Positions 31,621 to 43,166 are shown, counted from the first letter of the stretch. The stretch: DNA of 64,000 nucleotides from Forficula auricularia (GCA_024734495.1 JALMQS010000875.1:1-64000); one strand, 5' to 3'. Translations and numbers: made by a program. The notes: generated by a model from the sequence alone, not told the origin.

Positions 31621-31768
31621 AAATTTAAATTTAGGGAATGAAGAAAATATTATTTTTTTTATAGACAAAAAGATCAGCTGTGGTTCGAACCCTGGGATCT
31701 TCTCATGTGTATTGCGATGGTTTGTCATAAGAGCTTTAGCTCCTATATCCTCTTAGCAACTGATCCCC
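31621..31768 (-). mobile_element. tRNA-derived SINE, copy 1 of a pair
   Basis: Minus strand: AGGATATAGGAGCTAAAGC head, an anticodon-arm-like stretch, GGTTCGAACC-type B box and GCTGATC. It matches the copy at 31982-32113 at roughly 85%, in the same orientation. AGGAT at the 5' side could pair with ATCCT at the 3' side like an acceptor stem in the better copy. Confidence 0.7.
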
Positions 31769-32113
31769 GAACTCAAACTAATACCTAATGTCTATATGAA
31801 TTATGAAATTTCTTTAATCTCTTCCTCGTTCATTTTTCGCATCGTTGGCCTTGATTCATTAATTAAACAATTAAATATCCCAGCGCCTCCCAATCGATCG
31901 CAGACCCCAAAGATCGAAAATCATTTTCTCTTCACCCGGGGCGCGACCACAACGAGGTAGTGTAAATACAATTATATAAAGTTAAATTAAGAGAACGAAG
32001 AAAGGATTATTTTTATTATAGACATAAGGATCAGCCGGGGTTCGAACCCGGGATCTTCGCATGTGTACTGCAATGCTTTGTCATAAAAGCTTTAGCTCCT
32101 ATATCCTCTTAAA
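31769..32113 (-). mobile_element. tRNA-derived SINE, copy 2 with GC-rich body
   Basis: The head on the minus strand (32113-32030) has GGAGCTAAAGC (A-box-like), CATGCGAAGATCCCGGGTTC, a B box GGTTCGAACCCC and ATCCT closing the acceptor-like stem. The body to 31770 includes GTCGCGCCCCGGGTGAAGAG and GGTCTGCGATCGATTGGGAGG, part of which recurs at 11028. The head could score as a tRNA in a scan, but the tail and the second copy show it is a SINE. Confidence 0.7.
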
Positions 32114-32169
32114 AGTATTTAAAAACTACTGAAGCCATCTTTACACGAATATATAAACCTACTATAAAG

Positions 32170-33020
32170 ATTAAATTAGGTTGGAGTTGGTGGTGTTTCA
32201 CAAGGAGAAAAATTAAAATACAAAGATTTTTTTAGTTTAGTTATATATTTCGAGCTCTTAACTCATCGTCAGGAGAACATTGACTGAAGATAACATAAAA
32301 TAATTTAATAACAGTTTTGTCAAATTTTTTTGGTTATTAAATTAAAATTTCATCTTATATAAGTATGTATAAAACGCTGACATTTTAAAAAGTCATCTTA
32401 GAGTCCTTATGAAAAATAAAAGATTCTTCTGAAATTAAAAAGGCCATACACCTTAATCAAAACATCTTGAACAATCAAACAGACATCAAAACTTCACCAA
32501 TAATTGACATCTTAATCAATGATATTTAATTTGAATTGGAGTGCGATGAGAGTGTATGGTGGGTTTATTTTTATTTTTTATTTTTTTAAATAGAAAATAA
32601 GAGATGAAAATTTTCACTATGCACCCTCATTGCATTCCATAGTTTATTGCCGACCTTTATAGCACATACATAATTTTCGGCAACTTCCAAGTATAAATAT
32701 CTTTTCTTTATTCCCGTTTAGCCCTTTGTCCGCTCCATCTGTTCTTTCGGCTCTAAGGCCATCCCATCCCCTGATAATTCTTTCATATTTACACTAAGTC
32801 ATAAATAACTGTCCATCATATTAAAATTAAAATAAATTCTGTTCATTATTTTATGTTATCTTCAGTCAATGTTCTCCTGACGATGAGTTAAGAGCTCGAA
32901 ATATATAGAGTAAACTAAAAAAATCTTTGTATTTTAATTTTTTTCCTTGTGAAACACCACCAGCTCCAACCTAATTTAATTTTAACAATGTTTCACTATA
33001 AACCAACACCGCGTTCCCTA
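32170..33020. mobile_element. Palindromic element with facing hammerhead-like cores
   Basis: Arms (about 32170-32300 and 32845-32982) contain AGGTTGGAGTTGGTGGTGTT and AATATATAAC. The minus core at 32273-32243 and the plus core at 32877-32910 both read CTGACGA-T-GAG, loop, CTC-GAAATATA. CTGACGA is a legal CTGANGA core, but GAAAT replaces GAAAC. To the right, 32987-33020 (minus) has GCGGTGTTGGTTTATAGTGAAACAT, the shared block. Confidence 0.75.
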
Positions 33021-33375
33021 AATTTGACTACTATAAAGAATATGCGCAAAGCTTTCCCTTAGCTTTCTTTAAATTAGCCCAAAGGACAATGAAGCAAATG
33101 CGGGTTATTAGCATCCCAACCGACTTCAATTCAGAAATCTCATTATATTCGTTCTGATGATTGAGTGGAAAGAGGTATTCTCTTGATCCTCTCTATACTT
33201 TTTTCATTCTTTTTCAAATTAGTATAATTTAATTGGCTACAATGAAGGGGTTTACGAGAATCTTTTATTTTTCATAAGGACTCTAAGATGACTTTTTAAA
33301 ATGTCAGCGTTTTATACATACTTATATAAGATGAAATTTTAATTTAATAACGAAAAAAATTTGACAAAACTGTCA
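32308..33375. repeat. Second inverted repeat interleaved with the first
   Basis: Bases 32308-32420 and 33260-33375 are mirror copies (TCTTATATAAGTATGTATAAAACGC, GACATTTTAAAAAGTC). One arm lies inside the previous palindrome and the other outside it, so two inverted-repeat systems interlock. The order suggests sequential insertion or an inversion between arms. Confidence 0.8.
33010..33205 (-). pseudogene. Unrecognised coding fragment, copy 2
   Basis: Minus-strand reading from about 33205: MKKV, stop, RGSREYLFPLNHQNEYNEIS, ELKSVGMLITRICFIVLWAN, LKKAKGKLCAYSL, stop. It aligns codon by codon with the frame at 27460-27708 over about 55 residues, despite an internal stop here. The product is unknown. 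It lies between arms of the interleaved inverted repeats and may belong to that element. Confidence 0.4.
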
Positions 33376-33689
33376 CAAGAGAATGATATTCAATTACTAT
33401 GTCAGCGATAAATTGATAAAATTACTACTTTTAAAAGCTGATACGGTTATCCTTTGACATAATCACAAGCAATACATTATAGGACAGCTAATTATATCAA
33501 GAATAGAATCCCAGGGTCAGCAAAATTTAATTTAAAATAACGAGATTGAATTTTTACCTTTTTGTTTCGAATATAATATACTTTGAAAAAAGTTTTTTAA
33601 TATTTCACTTTTTTTTTTATGATGGAGTTTTTGCTTTATTTTAAGTGAAAATTTCATAAATTAATGAAAAAAAAAATTATCAAAAAGTA

Positions 33690-33845
33690 GAAATACTTTT
33701 TTTTTAATAATAATATAATGAATACTCATTCGTTTCGAGAAAATATTCCCTTTATCAATAAGAACATTTTCATTAGTACTTTTGCCATTGAGAAGGGAAC
33801 TTTGTTCCCGAAACGTTTTAAGTTAAATTATTATTCATCTAGCAT
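33690..33845. mobile_element. Short palindrome with degenerate hammerhead-like cores
   Basis: Facing motifs: minus TTGATAA-A-GGGA...GAAACG (33760-33728) and plus TTGAGAA-GGGAAC...GTTCCC-GAAACGTTT (33788-33818). It is related to the 26147 and 62202 family. Confidence 0.6.
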
Positions 33846-34567
33846 CAAGCTCATTAACATTCTTAGATCATAAATAATTAAATAACAATTCAATTTTTAA
33901 TTAATTCATATATTAAAATTAACAATATTTCATATGTAAATATGTACATATGTTACACATAATATAAAACATTAATAATAATAAAATTCAACTCATAATC
34001 TTGAGTCGAGGGTTTACTTATTCAAAGATTTTGGATTTCCGATAACTAATGTTTTTTATGGTATTATTCGTGTTCATCCTTTTTAAATTCTAAATATGGA
34101 ATCGTTGATGATTGGACTTTAGGAAAAATCAATACAAAATTAATTTAAAATCAATGTATAGACTTTTTATTTGATACTCTTTCAAGCACTCTAATAAAAA
34201 GAAGTTTTAAATTGATTTTGTTGTGATTTTTACATGAAGTATTATATAAAATCAACGGGTGTGTGCACCGCATGACTTTCACTTATAACCATCCTTTCTT
34301 TGAAAACATACTACAAATTGACCTCTTTCAAATAAGTTCTTTCATAGTATTTTAATCGGGATAAATACACATCTCAGCTTTGTAATACTTGTTAAGCAGA
34401 GCTATTTTTGAAAAAATCCTAAGGTTTGAGAAAAAATAAAAACCATGTAAACTTCAAGTAAACAAGTAGGTACTAGGAGGTCAATTTTGACCAAATGCTT
34501 GCAATATCGTTGCTGGCTGATTCCTAATTTTAAGTTTCAAATTTTTTCTGACTTATAGATGCTGAGA

Positions 34568-34732
34568 GGAGGGGTGAACTGCGATTGGAATTAGGTGTAC
34601 ACGTCTTTGGAATTATGTCGAATTATTTTGGAATTCATTAGAAAATCTCCCTTTATCTATTGTCTTCTACTTGGAAATGAAAGTGAAAGTGGAAGTAGGT
34701 GTACACGATATTAGGTCGCGGTTCAACCCTCG
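34568..34732. mobile_element. 165-bp TIR MITE, copy 1
   Basis: Ends GAGGGGTGAACTGCGATTGG and its mirror. The flanking 8-mers TGCTGAGA (34560-34567) and TGTTGAGA (34733-34740) match at 7 of 8. A near-identical element is at 53384. An 8-bp duplication suits hAT-like or similar superfamilies. Confidence 0.85.
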
Positions 34733-35080
34733 TGTTGAGATATAGCAGTTCACATACACACAGACAACAAACACACACACTAAGAATTGAGTTTTAGGTT
34801 GCGTTTTGAATCTGGTGACCATAATTTTTCTAAACTGGCAGTTTTTAGATATTATGGGCTTGAAGCTGTCCGAGTGAAATTAACTTTTATAATTTTAAAT
34901 AGGAGATTTCGAAAATCAAACTTGAGTGCAATTCTTTGAATTCCTTCCTTCGATTATGTAAATGGAAGTAAAATTTTTTCGCGCATGCAAAGAGTTATAG
35001 AAAATACACTCATGAATAAGGAATTTCTGTGACATCACGAAAATTTCCTATAAATTCTATCCTTGGACTCCTGACTCTAA

Positions 35081-35303
35081 GGCCCCCTTCACACTAGTCG
35101 ATTCCCAGACGACGCAATGGAAACTCGAGTATCCCGAGAGTATCTCTGAATCCTCTTAAATGTAATGGGAAGATACGTGTCTCTTGGGAATCACTCCGTT
35201 TGTGTCTTCCCAATAATCAATAATGGTAGAGGATTCTGAGATACTCTGGGGATACTCGAGTTTCCGTTGGGTCGCTTGTGAATTTCCTGGTGTGAATAGG
35301 GGC
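35081..35303. mobile_element. PIF/Harbinger-type MITE
   Basis: The ends GGCCCCCTTCACACTAG and, in reverse, GCCCCTATTCACACC, flanked by TAA on both sides (35078-35080 and 35304-35306). Arms share GGAAACTCGAGTATCCC-GAGTATCTC. 223 bp, non-coding. Confidence 0.85.
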
Positions 35304-36320
35304 TAAGACCAGTTCGCAATCGTAATCTCCCCAAAATATAAACAAAAAACTTCTTGTGACGTCACGTAGAGTAAGTGAGGGGTTTTAAACTTGATAATTA
35401 TAAACAAATTTCATTGTTTTTTTTTTTTCATAAAAAAGGGCCCGATTTATTATTGCAGTTCTCAGGAGACCGGGCGTTGAAAATATTAAGAAATAATTGT
35501 TCTAGAAAGCTAAAAATGGCTCGGATTCGTATGGGATCACTTACCTTGAAGCACTATTCTTTTTTTTTAATATTGCCAATTTGTTTTAAATTAACAATAT
35601 CAAAACAGATTATTAAAAAAAATCTGAGTTTTCAAACATTCATACATGGAATTTTCATTACATTACTTACTCATGATTATATTTTATATTTTGTTAAAAA
35701 AAAATGTAATTTCCATTTTTTTAATGAAAGATCATTTTTAACTGTAAAGCTGGAATAAAATGATACTTAGCACACATTTTTTTCTTCTAATTTAATTTTA
35801 CATTTTTCGCTTTAATTAAAAAAATTATTTGAAATATGTTTTGACAAAAAATCTAGTATAAAACATGTTGCTGATGAGCTGGGATTAATTTTAACTTTTG
35901 TATGATCACATGACGCGGTTATCAAAGTTTCCTATACTATCTAAAAATGTTTAATTTAAAAAAGTGAGACTAGTGTGTTTTATTTACAAAGTAATTATCT
36001 CATTAGTAACCTAGTAATGCCTCTCAGGGAAAAGGGATATTAGCAAGTGTTAATTGTTGTTTCTGTGACTACACGATATCCTTAAAGACTTCAAATTTAC
36101 ACAAAGTTTATAGAATCTATTATAAAAAATACTGAATTTTTATCAAATTCTAACTTCATTTAGAGTCTAGATAAAGCTCACGACTTTGAATTTAAATTTA
36201 CAAAAATACTATAGTATCTAAAATCTTATTAAATATGATTCAAGTAGTTTTTTATTTTTATTTTATTCGATATATGGGAGTTATCCCAGTTTACAGTTTT
36301 TGGAGACTGCAAGTGAATTG
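35304..36320. other. Unassigned AT-rich sequence
   Basis: The longest frame (35375-35758, 127 codons, plus) is rich in F, K, I, L and lies in AT-rich DNA. It shows no domain and has the composition expected for chance. Nothing else is identified. Confidence 0.45.
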
Positions 36321-36390
36321 AAGTGGAATTTGATAAGGAGTCCAAAGTTCAAAAAAGAAAGATAATTATAACTCTCTTTTTTATTCAAAA

Positions 36391-36425
36391 CCGATGTTTC
36401 GGAGATTTTTTCCCTCCTTCTTCAG
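36391..36425 (-). ncRNA. Hammerhead-like motif, minus arm
   Basis: CTGAAGA-A-GGAG, loop, CTCC-GAAAC-ATCG-GT. All core positions fit CTGANGA and GAAAC. Helix II is GGAG/CTCC. Confidence 0.55.
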
Positions 36426-36538
36426 GGTTTTGACTAAATTCTGCTGAAGATGAAATACTGTATAATATTGTTATGCTACTGAGAGAGGAGGCAGAAGAAA
36501 ATATCACATTGGATTTCCTTCACTGACCTTTCAAAAGC

Positions 36539-36574
36539 CTGAAGAAGGAGGGAATAAAGCTCCGAAACGTCGGT
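36539..36574 (+). ncRNA. Hammerhead-like motif, plus arm
   Basis: CTGAAGA-A-GGAG, loop GGAATAAAG, CTCC-GAAAC-GTCG-GTT. The third helix is AC/GT with loop GTCG, and the next base is T, allowed at the cleavage position. As in all families here, one extra base (A) precedes helix II. Confidence 0.6.
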
Positions 36575-36767
36575 TTTTAATAAAAAAGATAGTTATAATT
36601 ATCTCTCATTTTTGAACTTTGGACTGCCTCGTCAAATTCCACTTATTAAATATTTTTAATTTAACTTTAAAATGGCTTTAATTCCTCTTTGAATTGAACC
36701 TAAGTTCCAAATCGCAATCAAGGCTATTGGCTAAACTTTTAAACTAAACAATATGACACATTTATAC

Positions 36768-37790
36768 TAATGCTGGATTTCCTCAGGGCTCAGTCATTTC
36801 TCCGACGCTCTTTATTATCTATATTAATGACCTTTTAAATCTGCTCTCCAATCCAATACATTGTTACGCTGACGATAGCACCCCCCACAACACTCAATCC
36901 TTACTAAACAATCGCGCAAACATAGCCTCCTCGATAAATTCAGATTTATGCATGCTTAAAAATTGGGGGTCTCACAACTTGGTAAACTTTAATGCTGGCA
37001 AAACGCAATGCTGTCTAATTTCTAGGCGCGCAGATAGGAACCTTCCGGACATTTCCTTTGATTCGAGCTTATTGGAATTCCGTAATAAAATATCAATGTT
37101 ATGTGTCACCTTAGGCTCTGATCTTTCTTGGAATGACCATATTATCTCAGTAGCAAAAGCTGTAGCATGTAAGCTTGGCTTTCTTTTCCGAACCAAACGC
37201 TTTTTCACCCCCACTCAGCTCCTTATATTACACAAGGCTCAAATACGCCCATGTCTTGAATATTGCTCGCATTTGTGGAGAGGGGCCTCCAAGCATTCTC
37301 TTAATACCTTAGATGCAATTCAGAGGCGAGCTATCAGACTGATAGGCGATCCTACATTAACTCCCTAGCCAATCGTAGATCTGTCTCCACCCTTTCCCTT
37401 TTTTATAGATATTACCATGGCTTTTGTTCTGACGAAATAAAATCGATAATCCCACCAAAGGCCTCATTTGCGCGAAATACACGATTTTCTAAAATTCAAC
37501 ACCCCTACGCCTACGGGCTTAAACTGGATACTAATCGAACAAACGCATTCGCCAATTCATTTATCCCTATGACATCTAGAGACTGGAACTCTGTTCCCCC
37601 GACCGTCTTTCCAGCAACTTATAACCTTCAATCTTTCAAGACTAGCATCCACAGATACCTTCGACTGCTACCCAATCCCTAAATCTCCCCTTATCTTCAG
37701 GATACAAGGGTCCACCACGGAGTACAGAGGTTGTACCTTCTTGGTGCAACTTCTTCTTGTATCAATATCATTATAAAAAAAAACATGATT
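36768..37790 (+). pseudogene. 5'-truncated non-LTR retrotransposon (CR1/Jockey-type RT)
   Basis: Translation starts inside the reverse transcriptase: AGFPQGSVISPTLFIIYIND (RT motif with PQGS..SPTLF), then the catalytic YADD in HCYADDST at about 36862-36885, NFNAGKTQCCLISRR, LGSDLSWNDHI, LILHKAQIRPCLEYCSHLW and AIQRRAIRLIGD. A frameshift near 37356-37366 leads to a stop. In the next frame the protein goes on: NSLANRRSVSTLSLFYRYYH, GFCSDEIKSIIPPKASFARN, DWNSVPPTVFPATYNLQSFK, HRYLRLLPNP, stop at 37681. The missing N-terminal half (endonuclease and early RT) shows 5' truncation, usual for LINEs. The 3' UTR, ending ATCAATATCATTA and a short A run, matches the copy at 30788. Placement among CR1/Jockey-like clades is by motif memory. 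Confidence 0.9.
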
Positions 37791-37799
37791 ATGAGTCCC

Positions 37800-38880
37800 A
37801 AAGAAATAAAAGCCCTTTTGACATTTAATAAAAAATTACTAATAATATCTTTGATACAGACCTTGTATAAGCTTTTTATCAATTTAAATTTAACGTTGGG
37901 GCGTTTATCGAGTCTATACTATTTTTACTACTTTTGAGTTCTCTAAGTGTGCCTGTTAATTGAAGTATTTAAGACATCAACCTGTAACGAATTTTGATAA
38001 TTTAAAAACAGCATCAGTTTATAAATCACTCTATATATAAAGCTGAATAAGGACAGAAAAGAACATTTTTTATTTAATTTTTACCAAGGCGAATAATAAA
38101 AATTGTCGCATAACAAGTGGATAGCGGTAGATTTGCATGTTATATTTATACATTCAATTATATCCATCTATCCTGTGCCATCTGGCCAACACGTGACTTC
38201 CTGCATTGGGAATATTATTATTCTTATTAGTAATTTATATGCTTTCAATGGCGCGGTGAATTCCAAACCCTGTCATTTCACTGGGACGTGTTCGAGGGGT
38301 TGAGTATTCGTATCGACTTGAAAGCAAGCTTCTTGCCGAGTCTAGGGAAAACTCTTTCATTAAAGAGTTTAAATTTTGTAAACAAACTCTCTGGCTTTGA
38401 AGAAAGTCGGAAGAAGATGAAAAGTAGTGAAGATGGGTGTTAAAGTGAAAGACATTTAATGCTGAGTAATTACGTCTCCTGGGTACGCTCATCTAGTCAT
38501 TCAGTCACGAGGAAAGTAAATATAAAAAATAATTTGAAATATTTGATAATGATAACAATTTTTTCCACTATACATCATTCAGGAGTAAATTAGAAAGTTA
38601 ATAAAAATAAATTCTGTTTTGTTTTTTTTGTTTTTGTTTTTATATGATCAATGGTAAATTATAAAATAATTTGGGAGGATTTATCTTAAGATATTTAAAA
38701 AATGTAAAAATTGTTATCTTAATAATAATAAAAAAAAAAAATAATAAAAGTCAGTTTTTTGAATTTTGGAAATGGATATACCTACCAGACAGAGTGCGGT
38801 CTATAGATGCTGTGGATGCGGCGCGTCATGACTTCTGTTATCTTATGGAAAATACTTTGATTTTATAAAGTTAAAAAGTG
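37800..38880. other. Unassigned sequence
   Basis: AT-rich with a GC-richer part at 38110-38480. Overlapping frames on both strands (38103-38303 plus, 38235-38492 minus) have no recognised domain. I see no repeat ends. Confidence 0.4.
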
Positions 38881-39044
38881 AAATAATTACACTGCTCGAC
38901 AAAAATTAAACAAAAATTTTCCCTGTAAACCTAACAATGGATTCCAGTAGAGTTTTATACCCTGATTATCATGCGATTTTCTGATTTTTTACGACACGTC
39001 AGAGTTTTGAGATATTATTGGTAAAAATGACGAAAAATGCCATT

Positions 39045-39410
39045 TTGACCTATTTTCGAGTCCCATTAAATATTAAACACCATAATTTAAAATGAAAATA
39101 TGTTATTGACGTATTAGAAAACAGCTTCCTCTTTGATTCTCAAATTATTACTTATTTTTAACTCAATTAGAACTCGAGTTATAACCAAAAAACTAAGACC
39201 ATATGTTTTTATCTATGTTTATTATCCTTTATAATCAAGTAGTTTTAGTTTTTTTTTTTAGTTATAACTCAAGTTCTAATTTAGTTACAAACAAGTGGTA
39301 ATTTGAAAATCAAAGAGGAATATGTTTTCTATTAAGTCAATAAAATATTTTGATTTCAAATATTTCTGTTTAATATCTAATGGGACTCAAAAATAGGTCA
39401 AAATGTTTTA
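39045..39410. repeat. Palindrome with 145-bp arms
   Basis: Left arm 39045-39190 and right arm 39255-39410 mirror each other (GACCTATTTTCGAGTCCCATTA, CAGCTTCCTCTTTGATTCTCA, AACTCGAGTTATAAC). The flanking 38880-39040 is AT-rich without a clear partner. No ribozyme core. Confidence 0.8.
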
Positions 39411-39849
39411 GAATTAAAACACTTATGAATAGTCCATTTCAGGAGATGTTTTTTCAATCCTTCGGTTAAGGTAGTTCTTTCACAAATGCAAAAATTCAAG
39501 AAGTCTTTGAAACTTAGAATATAAGTCATTAAAAGCTTAATACACATACTGTTAAAGTTTGAAGACGATTTACCACACCAAACATGAAATAATTGCAATT
39601 AAAAATGACATTTTTAACATAGAGTAGATAGGGAAAGGGTGGGGATATGATAATTATTTTTTTTTTTCATTGAAGGACGTTCACCATCTTGGTGAAAAAC
39701 TAATATTTGTTAGAATAATATATTCGGAGTAACTTAACAAAAAATTGAAATTATTTACCACTTAGTTTTGATAAAAAACAAAAAAAACCTATTTGGGGGA
39801 TTATTTTTAGTGGAGCGGATATAAGAATAATCGCTTGAAAACGATCTTT

Positions 39850-40330
39850 CCACCCCCTAATCACCTCTTGTGAATTTACCCAAATTTTGTCAATATAATT
39901 TGATATTTTACAACGTTTCGAGTCAAAATAAATTATTTTTCATTAAAAATATTTTCCACCCCCTAACCACTTATTGTGAATTTACTCAAATTTTGTCAAT
40001 ATAATTTGATATTTTACAACCTTTCGGGTCAAAATAAATTATTTTTCATTAAAAAAATTTTCCACCCCCTAACCACTTATTGTGAACTTACTCAAATTTT
40101 GTCAATATAATTTGATATTTTACAACGATTCGAGTCAAAATAAATTGTTTTTTCATCAACAATTTTACTCATCTCCCTAACTACCTCTTTTGAATTTCAT
40201 TAAATTTTATCAATATAATTGGATATTTTACAACGATTCGAGTCAAAATAAATTATTTTTTCATCAAAAATTTTTTCCCACCTCCTTAACTACCCCTTTT
40301 GAATTAATTTTTATCAATATAATTTGTTTT
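39850..40330 (+). repeat. Satellite array, unit of 106 bp
   Basis: Four and a half units begin CCACCCCCTAACCACTTAT at 39850, 39956, 40062, about 40168 and about 40277. Each contains TTTGTCAATATAATTTGATA, TTTTACAACGTTTCGAGTC and AAAATAAATTATTTTTCAT. Later units diverge more. Confidence 0.9.
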
Positions 40331-40826
40331 ACTTTCTAAAAACATTTCAAATCACTCTAAGCCTTATTGATTAAAAATCATTAACTTTCACTAAATTTTT
40401 TCTAGCATTCTTCAACACTTTTTTCTAAAAATTTCTATTGTTCAACAAAAATTTACTTGCTCGCAAACAACAAAAACAAAAAAAATAATATCAAAACACT
40501 AAAATTTGGGGATAGCGTAGGTACCGAGTCTTGTTTTCACTTTTTCTTATTTCATATAAAAGTTTAAATTTAGAAATAAACTTGTAATTACTTTTCCTCA
40601 AATAGTGAAACATATAATCACATACCTATAAATTCATTTTCGAAATATTCAATTTAGGAAGTTAATTTGACTCGGAACATTCCAAAGGGTAGCTTAGAAA
40701 ATTAAAACATTTTTGTGGTTTTTAAGGCTAAAACGAACACAAAAATACAACAGTGTTGGTGTATGTGCATAGCTAAATAACTTAGCACATAATATATGAG
40801 GAATCAGCCAGCAATTGTAAGTTTTA

Positions 40827-41410
40827 ACTTTACCATACAGGGTATGGTCAAGTATTGTAATCGTTCATGAAAAAAGTGGTTTTTTCCTTCTTTTTTTCGA
40901 AATATCTCAAAAACGGCTGAAACTATTTGATTAAAAAAATTGAGCGAAACCATGGCATTTCGCTCTACAAAAAAGCCCTAATAAGTAACCATCGAAAAAA
41001 TTATATTTTTCGAGATAATAATTTTTTTGTCAAAATGTCTGTTAGTCTGTCTGTTAGTTTGTGCGTTACCAAATTTTGTGGACGAGCTAGCTCAAAAACT
41101 ATTGTGAATATCAAAACCAAATTTCACACGTAGTTTTGGTCCATTGAGATTAAGAGCTGATTAGATTTTGGTGCATATCTACCCAAAAATAAGGGGGGGT
41201 GGAGGAGGTTTAAAAATTAAAAATCTTGGCCATTTGATCAAACTCAACCAAATTTTGTATACATAATCAGTGGGACCCCAGAAGTCTAAAAAGCAAAAAA
41301 CTAACCCCCTCCCCTACATGATTATAAATAATTTTATTAAATATTAAATATAAGTGAGGGCCCAGGTTGTATGGTAAAGTCAAGTGGATGTGTCATCAGA
41401 ACACGTCAGC
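40827..41410 (+). mobile_element. Dispersed DNA element T1, copy c
   Basis: The most complete copy. It starts ACTTTACCATACAGGGTATG and has the inverted GTATGGTAAAGT at 41369-41380, then CAAGTGGATG...ACACGTCAGCTTATTTT. The interior has one G-rich unit only, so copies differ in unit number. Frame 40927-41133 is inside the repeat and is not a gene. Confidence 0.8.
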
Positions 41411-42405
41411 TTATTTTAACTGTTAAGTTCATTTAATTTTTTCATTGATAGAATGTAAACTCTGAAAATATTAACTTTTAGTTATTTAGATCTATTCTAT
41501 AAATTTATAGCCATCTAGTTTATCGAATCCAATTTTCAGCCATGTAATATATGTTAATTTCACTTCTATTATCAATGCTTCGCATTTGATAAAATAAATA
41601 GAGTAAATAAATTATGTGTACACAGCACTTTATTTCACCTTGAGTCTAAATTTCATCCCTAAACTCTTTACCAACTTGATTAAAAAAGAAAAAAACATTC
41701 TAATCTAATATATCATCTCTCGCTCCGTTATCTGCCAGAAAGCGAGGGTAGAAATACTCAGAAAATTAATACATCGCAAAGGTAATGAATGGTACATTTG
41801 GAAGTGGAGGAGTCCAATGAGAAATAATTTCAAATATATGGTAGCTCCCTTAGACTCATAAACAGGCAAGGCAGATGAATATATGTATGGGCGCTTATAA
41901 GCATGCTTATTTCGTGGTTCACTAACAGACCTCAACCCTTGCATAAGCCTCATCAAGCCACCCCCTTGGAATACTCTAATACTCTGACGTGTCCTCTTTG
42001 TCTGCACGATCGTCAAATTCTCTATATTTGGCACAGTCAAACATAAAATCGCTTTTAATTCATTATAGGGAGATTTTAAGATAAAACCCTATCAAATCCA
42101 TTAACTTGTATTATGCGTGTTCTAATAATAAAATAAATCCTAAGCACTTGGATATTATATTTTGATATTTATTTCTTTGGAGTCAATACAAGTGAAAAAC
42201 AAAAAATATTATGGTGTATTTATTACAATCTCCATGATTTTTAGTTACCCTAAAATAATTAAATTATCGTAAAATAATAAAAATTGGTTGGAAATATTTT
42301 TGAGGTATTTCGGAATTTTTTTGTTTACTAGATGTGAAGTAATGGTTGAATTAAATTAAAGAATCCAATTAAATGTGTTTTTAAAGATGTACATTTATAT
42401 AATAG
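41411..42405. other. Unassigned sequence with a 111-codon minus frame
   Basis: Frame 41705-42040 (minus) reads MTVPNIENLTIVQTKRTRQS and so on. The adjacent frame on the same strand reads MFDCAKYREFDDRADKEDTS, stop, faintly like the cysteine-containing C-terminal tail of LINE proteins. Neither is convincing. Nothing else stands out. Confidence 0.3.
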
Positions 42406-43090
42406 AACGAGCTTTTCGTGTGTGCCTTCGCCCTCGAAGCTCGGCCCTCCGAGTTGGTGCCCTGGCTGGCGGCGTCTCGGTCCAAAAATTTTATTCCTCT
42501 TAAAAAACCACATTCCAAATGTATACCTATAAACTCCCGAAAATACATAGTCTCTTAACAGTTTCACCTCATTTTCGTCCTGACACAGCTACAGAAATGA
42601 GGCTCTAGATATGGATCTGGAAGTATTTTTTTTTCTATAATCTACAGCATTGTGATATTTTTTGTGTGAAAATAGATTTATTTAAATAAGTGGGATCTTA
42701 AGTCGTTCAATTTTGTAAAAATCAAAAAATAAGAATAACAAAATTTAGATTTTTAAAAATTTATAAAAAAGTGGCAAATTATTAAAAAATAAACAAATAA
42801 TATATAAAATATAAATCAAATAAGATGTGATTAATTTCTTCTTCTGTGCGCAAAGAAAAGCGAATTGAACATTAAATTTTTGAGTGATGAGGGGAGGGGA
42901 GAAATAATTATCAATATATTTAATATTTCTTAATTTTAAATCAATTGGAGTCTTTCATTTCAAGATTCGAGTTCAAATTACAGTTATATTAAAAATTTGC
43001 CGCAAATATACCGACGGCATCAGCGCCCCCTGTCGGCAGCATTACGTTTGGGTTGATGCAAATTAATCTGGGCTATTATTATATATATGT
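42406..43090 (-). mobile_element. Helitron-like element with GC hairpin end, copy A
   Basis: Three copies exist (with 51994-52802 and 56241-57037). The GC-rich plus-strand end AACGAGCTTTTCGTG... reads on the minus strand as a hairpin, in this copy reduced, then ACGAAAAGCTCG and TT. The layout (hairpin about 10 nt from a CTNG-like end) resembles a Helitron 3' terminus, but the end is CTCG rather than CTRR. Internal sequence TAATCTACAGCATTGTGATA and the far end AATTAATCT are shared. No Rep/helicase. Confidence 0.5.
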
Positions 43091-43166
43091 TTCGGTCCAT
43101 TTGTTCGAGCTTTTCTCAGCATCTAAGATACAGAAACATGACAATTGTGTATGTTTTAGTCTAAGC

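Larger units (their letters stand above)
36325..36650. mobile_element. Palindromic element with two good hammerhead-like cores
   Basis: Outer arms carry GGAATTTGAT-AGGAGTCCAAAGTTCAAAAAA-type sequence and its mirror. The minus core lies at 36425-36391 and the plus core at 36539-36574. A spacer of about 110 bp separates them. A related, more decayed element is at 58905-59225. Confidence 0.8.

Noticed and set aside
31621..32113. Possible genuine tRNA genes on the minus strand
   Set aside because: Two diverged copies with the same SINE-like tails, and poor anticodon and acceptor stems in one copy. Read as SINE heads.
35375..35758. 127-codon plus-strand frame, one of the longest in the window
   Set aside because: Composition (F, I, K, L from AT-rich DNA) and lack of any domain or second copy fit chance.
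41705..42040. 111-codon minus frame that might be a LINE tail
   Set aside because: Only a faint CxxY-like pattern in an adjacent frame. No RT motif nearby.
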